From an uncultured Spirochaetaceae bacterium (GTDB taxonomy: Bacteria > Spirochaetota > Spirochaetia > Treponematales > Treponemataceae): a stretch of 64,000 nucleotides of DNA. How positions within the stretch are numbered: the stretch's first letter is position 1; every line of letters starts with the position of its first letter. A program made the translations under genes and the position numbers. Below the pieces are notes generated by a model that saw only the letters and a program-made list of their open reading frames with translations, was not told the origin of the DNA and made no database searches. The stretch spans positions 100,603 through 164,602 of the forward strand of contig CACXCG010000003.1 of assembly GCA_902766125.1 (NCBI GenBank), read 5' to 3'. Shown one piece after another: positions 59,770-64,000 of this stretch.

Positions 59770-60429
59770 CTACTCCGCAAAAAGGAAGTTACTGTAATTG
59801 TTTGCAGAAGACGGCGGATCATACAAAAAGCGCTGTTCTACCATGCCCGTATTGAGTGCATAGTTTGTAAAGCGGAACTTATACACTTCGCCCTGAGGTG
59901 TTGTTGCTTCTACATACATAATCAGTTTTGAATCAGGATCAATTGAAAGCTTAATGCGTGAAAATGCTTCTGATGCAGAGCGGCGGTACAGGATAAGATT
60001 TACAACCATCTGACCGCTTCCGTCATCAAGCGGAACTGCAGCCTGTCCTGTTTCGTAAGCAACAGTGTAATAGCGTTTTAAGAGTGCAAGTCCCTGAGCA
60101 GTTGCGGCACTTACTCCTGACATACCGACATTCTGTTCAAGAATTGCTGAGTATCCGGGAAGATAAATGGTAAGTGAGTCTCCGTCAAACAGAATGACCT
60201 GTTCAGCTGGATCAGAAAAATCAATGCGCAGCATCTCGGGGCGTTTGAATGAAACTTTTCCCTGCATAGAACTGCGTCCTGCAGTAATGGAAACAGATGC
60301 CTCGTAATCCTGAATGGATGCATATCTGTCGCTTACCGTCTTAAAAAAATCCGCAGCGGTCTGAATTCCCTGAGAAAATGCTGCAACGGAAATAAACGCA
60401 CAGACTAAACTGAGCATACGTTTTTTCAT
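59770..60429 (-). CDS. LolA-like periplasmic lipoprotein carrier
   Basis: 219 residues with a signal peptide (cleavage near VAAFS, about residue 19) and a LolA/LppX-type half-barrel: FFKTVSDRYASIQDYEASVSI, QGKVSFKRPEMLRIDFSDPAEQVILFDGDSLTIYLP and the later FRFTNYALNTG. It probably carries lipoproteins or lipids across the periplasm. ATG 60429 is preferred to the TTG two codons upstream. First gene of the lolA-rodZ-rimO-pcrA-earP-efp string. Confidence 0.85.
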   Translation of the reverse strand: MKKRMLSLVCAFISVAAFSQGIQTAADFFKTVSDRYASIQDYEASVSITAGRSSMQGKVSFKRPEMLRIDFSDPAEQVILFDGDSLTIYLPGYSAILEQNVGMSGVSAATAQGLALLKRYYTVAYETGQAAVPLDDGSGQMVVNLILYRRSASEAFSRIKLSIDPDSKLIMYVEATTPQGEVYKFRFTNYALNTGMVEQRFLYDPPSSANNYSNFLFAE

Positions 60430-60489
60430 AGCCAACCCCGTTTACTTTAGTTCCTTACATAATAGAAGAATATGTATTTTATTTCAATA

Positions 60490-61908
60490 CTACATCAGTT
60501 TAGCATATTTTTGAGCTAAACGGCGTGATTTTTCGGCTGCAAGACCATGATAGCGTGCCGGATCCTCAAAGAAGGTAGCAGGATTTTCCACACCCAGTTT
60601 TTCAAGCTGAGCGGTAATCTTCTGGTATGCATCTGTATGGGTTTTGAGCACTTCAAAGAAGGTTTTTCCTGTCTGTTCTGCTTCGAGGGTAATTTTGCGG
60701 ATAACTTCATGTCCGTCATTAACACCGGCTTCGCCCAGTAGAATGTATGCAGGTTCAGCAAGAACGCCACCCTTAACTTTTCCGCCGGCACCCGCAAGAT
60801 TCTTTGCCATTGACTCACGGTCAGCCTGAAGGCCAGAAACAACGCTTCTCATGCGGGCAACTGCCATAGTAAAACCGGAAACGTAATCTGCAATAAAACG
60901 CTGGCTTGCACTGTTGGTAAGGTCACGCTGATGTTCAGAAATCTGATCCATGTAGAATGTCATAACGCGGGGGCACATTGCCTTCCACAAAGATTTTACG
61001 TGTTCGCTGTTCCAGGGATTGCGCTTCTGGGGCATGGTTGAGCTTCCCACCTGGGTTGATGCAAAGTATTCAAATACTTCACCGATTTCTGAGCGCTGAA
61101 GGTTGCGTAAATCATCAGCAAGATTTGCAATAATGCCGAATGCAACATTCATCTCAAGCAAAAGACGCAGCAGGTATTCGGGTTCTACCAGCTGATTTGA
61201 ATATTCACTGGGTTCAAGGCCAAGGAATCCAAGATAGGTACGTTCCAGTTCCTCAGGATCTTTTACAATCATGGAAGGACCGTTATAGGCACCTACAGGA
61301 CCTGCAAGTTTTCCTTTCAGCTGTTTGCTCAGTTCTTCAATGCGAAGGATTGATTTACCCAGACGGCTTACAAATTCTGCAATGCTCCAGCCAAAGGTAA
61401 TGGGAACCGCATGCTGACCATGAGTACGGCCAACCTGAGGAGTTTCTGCTTCACGTTCTGCAATTTCGCACAGATGTTTTTCAAGCTGCTTTAATTCGGG
61501 AAGCACGACATTCTGAGTTACATCGCGCATACGGCAGCTGAGTGCGGTATCAAGAATATCGACACTGGTTGCTCCCAGGTGTACAAGCGGTGCCACTTCT
61601 GCGGGAACCTTTGTCTTCATGACGTTTACCAGTGCACGGATGTTATGCTTTGTTTTTTCTTCCTCTGCATACACTTCTTCGGGATCAATATTCTGTGCAA
61701 CAGTGTCGAGTGTCTGAGCAAGACTGTCGGTAAGCTGACCGCGCAGTTTAAGATGAGCTTTTACAAGAGCAGCTTCTGCTTTTGCACAGCTTCTGATGCT
61801 TGCTGATTCAGAGATATATGAAGAAAGTCCTTCAAACGCACTTTTTTCGCTTAAAGAATAGCGGTGGTCAATACAAGACAGATTGTCAAAAATGTTACGG
61901 GTTTCCAT
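60490..61908 (-). CDS. purB: Adenylosuccinate lyase
   Basis: A 472-residue fumarase/aspartase-fold enzyme acting twice in purine synthesis. It has RTHGQHAVPITFG, the signature loop GSSTMPQKRNPWNSEH and the C-terminal helical region. Length is normal. The ATG has no Shine-Dalgarno site and lies 6 bases after TATACT with TTTACA 17 bases further up, a clear leaderless arrangement. Confidence 0.95.
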   Translation of the reverse strand: METRNIFDNLSCIDHRYSLSEKSAFEGLSSYISESASIRSCAKAEAALVKAHLKLRGQLTDSLAQTLDTVAQNIDPEEVYAEEEKTKHNIRALVNVMKTKVPAEVAPLVHLGATSVDILDTALSCRMRDVTQNVVLPELKQLEKHLCEIAEREAETPQVGRTHGQHAVPITFGWSIAEFVSRLGKSILRIEELSKQLKGKLAGPVGAYNGPSMIVKDPEELERTYLGFLGLEPSEYSNQLVEPEYLLRLLLEMNVAFGIIANLADDLRNLQRSEIGEVFEYFASTQVGSSTMPQKRNPWNSEHVKSLWKAMCPRVMTFYMDQISEHQRDLTNSASQRFIADYVSGFTMAVARMRSVVSGLQADRESMAKNLAGAGGKVKGGVLAEPAYILLGEAGVNDGHEVIRKITLEAEQTGKTFFEVLKTHTDAYQKITAQLEKLGVENPATFFEDPARYHGLAAEKSRRLAQKYAKLM

Positions 61909-61914
61909 GCCGAC

Positions 61915-61943
61915 AGTATACCGTAAAGGTGCCGGTATGTAAA
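61915..61943 (-). promoter_or_regulatory. Leaderless-type promoter of purB
   Basis: Minus strand TTTACA (61938-61943), 17 bases, TATACT (61915-61920), 6 bases to the ATG. Confidence 0.75.
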
Positions 61944-61955
61944 CACAGCAGCATT

Positions 61956-62711
61956 CTACATGGTCATATAGCCGCCGTCTAAGACCATATTGGTACCGGT
62001 AACCCAGGCAGCTGCATCAGACAGCAGGTAAATGATGGCCCAGGCAATTTCTTCGGGTTTACCCCAGCGTCCCAGTGGATAGCGGTCAAGTTCACTGCGG
62101 TCGGTTGCCTTTCCAACACCTTCTCCGGCACCCAGTTCTGTCATTTTGGTTTCGATCATTGCAGGACAGACAGTGTTGATGCGGATTCCCTTTGGAGCCA
62201 GTTCTTTTACGGCAACAGGAAGGAACCCGGTAATTGCACCTTTACTTGCACTGTACATGGCATTTCCTATACTGCCGCGTCCAAGGCCTGAAATAGACGA
62301 TGTAAGTACGATAGATGCACCCTGAGCCAGTTTCTTCTTTTTAACCAGCGCAGAAATCAAGAGCATGGTGTTTACGGTATTTACATTCAGAACTTCTGAA
62401 AGTGTTTCTTCGTTAAGGAATTTAATTGATGAAAGATGCATAATGCCGGAATTGTTTGAAACTCCGTTGACTGCAGGAAGCTGTTCTATGAGAGATGCGC
62501 GCTGTTCTGCATCAGAAAGGTCTGCAAGAATGATTGTATGTCCGTCTCCTTCCATCTGCGAAAGGGTTTCTTCAAGACGCTCCTTGCTGCGTGCAGTAAG
62601 AATTACCTTTGCCCCCAGTTTTGAACATTCAATGGCAGTCGCACGACCAATACCACCAGATGCACCGGTTACTAAAATTGTCTTTCCCTCAAGTGAATAC
62701 GGATTATACAT
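61956..62711 (-). CDS. Short-chain dehydrogenase/reductase
   Basis: 251 residues. NAD(P)-binding TGASGGIG, SNNSGI in place of NNAG, catalytic Ser in LTSSISGLGRG, Tyr and Lys in MYSASKGA. The C-terminus AWVTGTNMVLDGGYMTM is typical of FabG-like SDRs. Substrate unknown. ATG 62711 has AGGAG 8 bases upstream; the longer frame is not supported. Confidence 0.88.
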   Translation of the reverse strand: MYNPYSLEGKTILVTGASGGIGRATAIECSKLGAKVILTARSKERLEETLSQMEGDGHTIILADLSDAEQRASLIEQLPAVNGVSNNSGIMHLSSIKFLNEETLSEVLNVNTVNTMLLISALVKKKKLAQGASIVLTSSISGLGRGSIGNAMYSASKGAITGFLPVAVKELAPKGIRINTVCPAMIETKMTELGAGEGVGKATDRSELDRYPLGRWGKPEEIAWAIIYLLSDAAAWVTGTNMVLDGGYMTM

Positions 62712-62731
62712 AGCAAATCTCCTGTGGTTCA

Positions 62732-62760
62732 ATTTTCACTTAAACACCGAGCTTTGTCAA
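62732..62760 (-). promoter_or_regulatory. Promoter of the SDR gene
   Basis: Minus strand TTGACA (62755-62760), 17 bases, GAAAAT (62732-62737), about 20 bases to ATG 62711. Confidence 0.6.
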
Positions 62761-62836
62761 TACACAATCTGCTGTACTTTATTCTGTTTTGTGGTCATTT
62801 TTGAAAACGGCGGCAATATAGATAATGGAGGCCAGT

Positions 62837-64000
62837 ATGGAAAAAGAACGGACAGATTTATTTACAGAAGGCATTGATTTTCCGTTTCAGGTTGCGGATG
62901 ATGACGATGCAGAATGTGATGACGAAATTACACTGGCGATCCGAAAGTCGTTCGGAATACGCTATCTGTTTGCGTGGCAGCGCATTGTTATTGCAAACAT
63001 CATGGATTCTGCAAACGGTGAAGTAACAGAACAGGAGTCTGAACAGGAAGAGCCGGAATTTTACAGCGGACGACAGATTGTACTCTTACCCACCGGAGCA
63101 GGGAAATCACTGTGTTTTCTTACGCCTGCACTTTTGCTTGACGGTCCCACTCTGGTTATCTATCCGCTGCTTGCACTCATGGCAGACCAGGAACGACGCA
63201 TGAAAGAAGGCTGCCTGAAAAGCGTAGTGTTCCGCGGGGGACAAACTGCACAGGAACGACAGTCAGCATTTGAACAGATCAAAAATAAAAGCGCAAAAGT
63301 AATTCTTGCTAACCCGGAAGTGCTGCAAAATCCCAACCTTTTGAATCAGCTTGCACAGTGCAACATACAGCACATTGCCATAGACGAAGCACACTGCGTA
63401 AGCGAATGGGGCGACAGTTTCAGACCCGCATACCTTACACTGGGAAACGTTATAAAAACACTGGGCTGCAAAACGGTAACTGCGTTTACGGCAACTGCAT
63501 CTCCGGTCATTTTAGAACGGGTGTCTCAGGTATTGTTTGACGGAAAGGTGCATGTTGTTCAAAGTGACAGTGACCGTCCCAACATTCACTACAGTGTCAT
63601 AAACGCATACAACAAAAAACGCGAAGCAGTACGGCTTGCACTAACACAGGAACGACCCATACTGATTTTCTGCGGAACAAGAAACAACTCTGAAGACATG
63701 GCACGCGAACTGGCTGCAGTTGTGGGAAAAGACAAAGTGCGCTTCTACCATGCAGGAATGACTAAGGAAGAAAAGAAAGCAGTAGAATCCTGGTACTTCG
63801 ACAAAACCGATGCAATTCTGTGTGCTACCTGCGCCTACGGAATGGGGGTCGACAAAAAAAATATCAGGACAATCATTCATACGCAGGCAAGTCCAACCGT
63901 TGAAAGTTATATTCAAGAGGCTGGGCGCGGAGCAAGGGACGGCAAGACTGCAAACGCAATTCTTCTGTGGAGTTACGACGACGAACGGAATGCAAAAAGA
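62837..64000 (+). CDS. recQ: RecQ-like DNA helicase (3' end outside window)
   Basis: The frame is open from ATG 62837 (GGAGG 5 bases upstream) to the window edge, 388 codons. An acidic N-terminal stretch of about 75 residues precedes the helicase core: LPTGAGKSLCF (motif I, Lys90), DEAHCVSEWGDSFRPAY (motif II, 183-186), ATASP (motif III) and the second RecA domain with ILIFCGTRNN, GMGVDKKNIRTIIH and QEAGRGARDG (motif VI). The QRIVI before motif I and CVSEWG are RecQ traits. Motif VI has GAR where most RecQ have AGR. The RQC/HRDC part, if any, is outside. Confidence 0.85.
   Translation, partial: MEKERTDLFTEGIDFPFQVADDDDAECDDEITLAIRKSFGIRYLFAWQRIVIANIMDSANGEVTEQESEQEEPEFYSGRQIVLLPTGAGKSLCFLTPALLLDGPTLVIYPLLALMADQERRMKEGCLKSVVFRGGQTAQERQSAFEQIKNKSAKVILANPEVLQNPNLLNQLAQCNIQHIAIDEAHCVSEWGDSFRPAYLTLGNVIKTLGCKTVTAFTATASPVILERVSQVLFDGKVHVVQSDSDRPNIHYSVINAYNKKREAVRLALTQERPILIFCGTRNNSEDMARELAAVVGKDKVRFYHAGMTKEEKKAVESWYFDKTDAILCATCAYGMGVDKKNIRTIIHTQASPTVESYIQEAGRGARDGKTANAILLWSYDDERNAKR

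Noticed and set aside
1..64000. Mobile elements, prophage or genomic island
   Set aside because: No transposase, integrase, phage gene or flanking repeats recognised; gene style is uniform.

Overview
The window looks like chromosome of a host-associated treponeme (Spirochaetota, Treponema and relatives). I infer this from a spirochaete/mitochondria-type EF-G (AHIDSGKTT in the G1 loop), many exported lipoproteins with relaxed lipoboxes, a PotABCD polyamine importer, a type III glutamine synthetase, a FliL-like protein and several large proteins of a treponeme-specific look. Base composition appears to be in the mid-40s % GC by eye (not computed). I see no rRNA, CRISPR array, integrase, transposase or prophage. 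Genes are packed tightly, no gene-free stretch exceeds about 300 bases, and convergent neighbours often end within 2-4 bases of each other or overlap.

Layout. 1-3.4 kb: the end of an unknown gene, fusA, and a small RecA-fold ATPase behind a strongly structured spacer. 3.4-6.3 kb: an ABC importer of the TrpXYZ type (ATPase, permease, lipoprotein), with an intrinsic terminator between the binding-protein gene and the permease gene. 6.3-10.1 kb: a response regulator and a large hybrid histidine kinase. 10.2-13.9 kb: a lipoprotein, radC, cardiolipin synthase, purC. 13.9-15.7 kb: two divergent tandem paralogues of exported proteins. 15.8-19.8 kb: hisC, a phosphodiesterase, an exported SUMF1-fold protein, and corA preceded by a 38-codon leader ORF. 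20-23.2 kb: a 1074-residue lipoprotein that resembles the pore-forming (B/protective-antigen) subunit of binary toxins. 23.3-27.1 kb: sugar symporter and GH3 beta-glucosidase. 27.1-36 kb: treponeme-type hypotheticals, ssb, a U32 peptidase-family protein, and a membrane protein with SLDEVE repeats. 36-41.7 kb: hflX, FliL-like protein, an ECF sigma/anti-sigma module, and an ABC importer whose permease and ATPase are fused. 41.7-50.4 kb: glnN, rpmB, a metallo-hydrolase, azlCD, potABCD. 50.4-64 kb: a membrane-anchored nuclease, an OmpA-like protein, an SDR enzyme, tRNA-Arg(CCU), the lolA/rodZ/rimO/pcrA/earP/efp gene string, purB, a second SDR enzyme and the start of a RecQ-like helicase.

Promoters are easy to read here: TTGnnn-17-TATAcT or close variants precede many genes. 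In about ten genes that lack a Shine-Dalgarno sequence, the -10 box lies only 5-9 bases before the start codon, so the transcript should begin at the start codon itself. Three divergent gene pairs have such promoters overlapping each other. Genes with normal leaders carry clear GGAGG-like sites. The candidates most worth attention are the binary-toxin-like lipoprotein, the corA leader ORF, the leaderless-promoter class, the fused ABC transporter, and the EarP/R32 EF-P pair.
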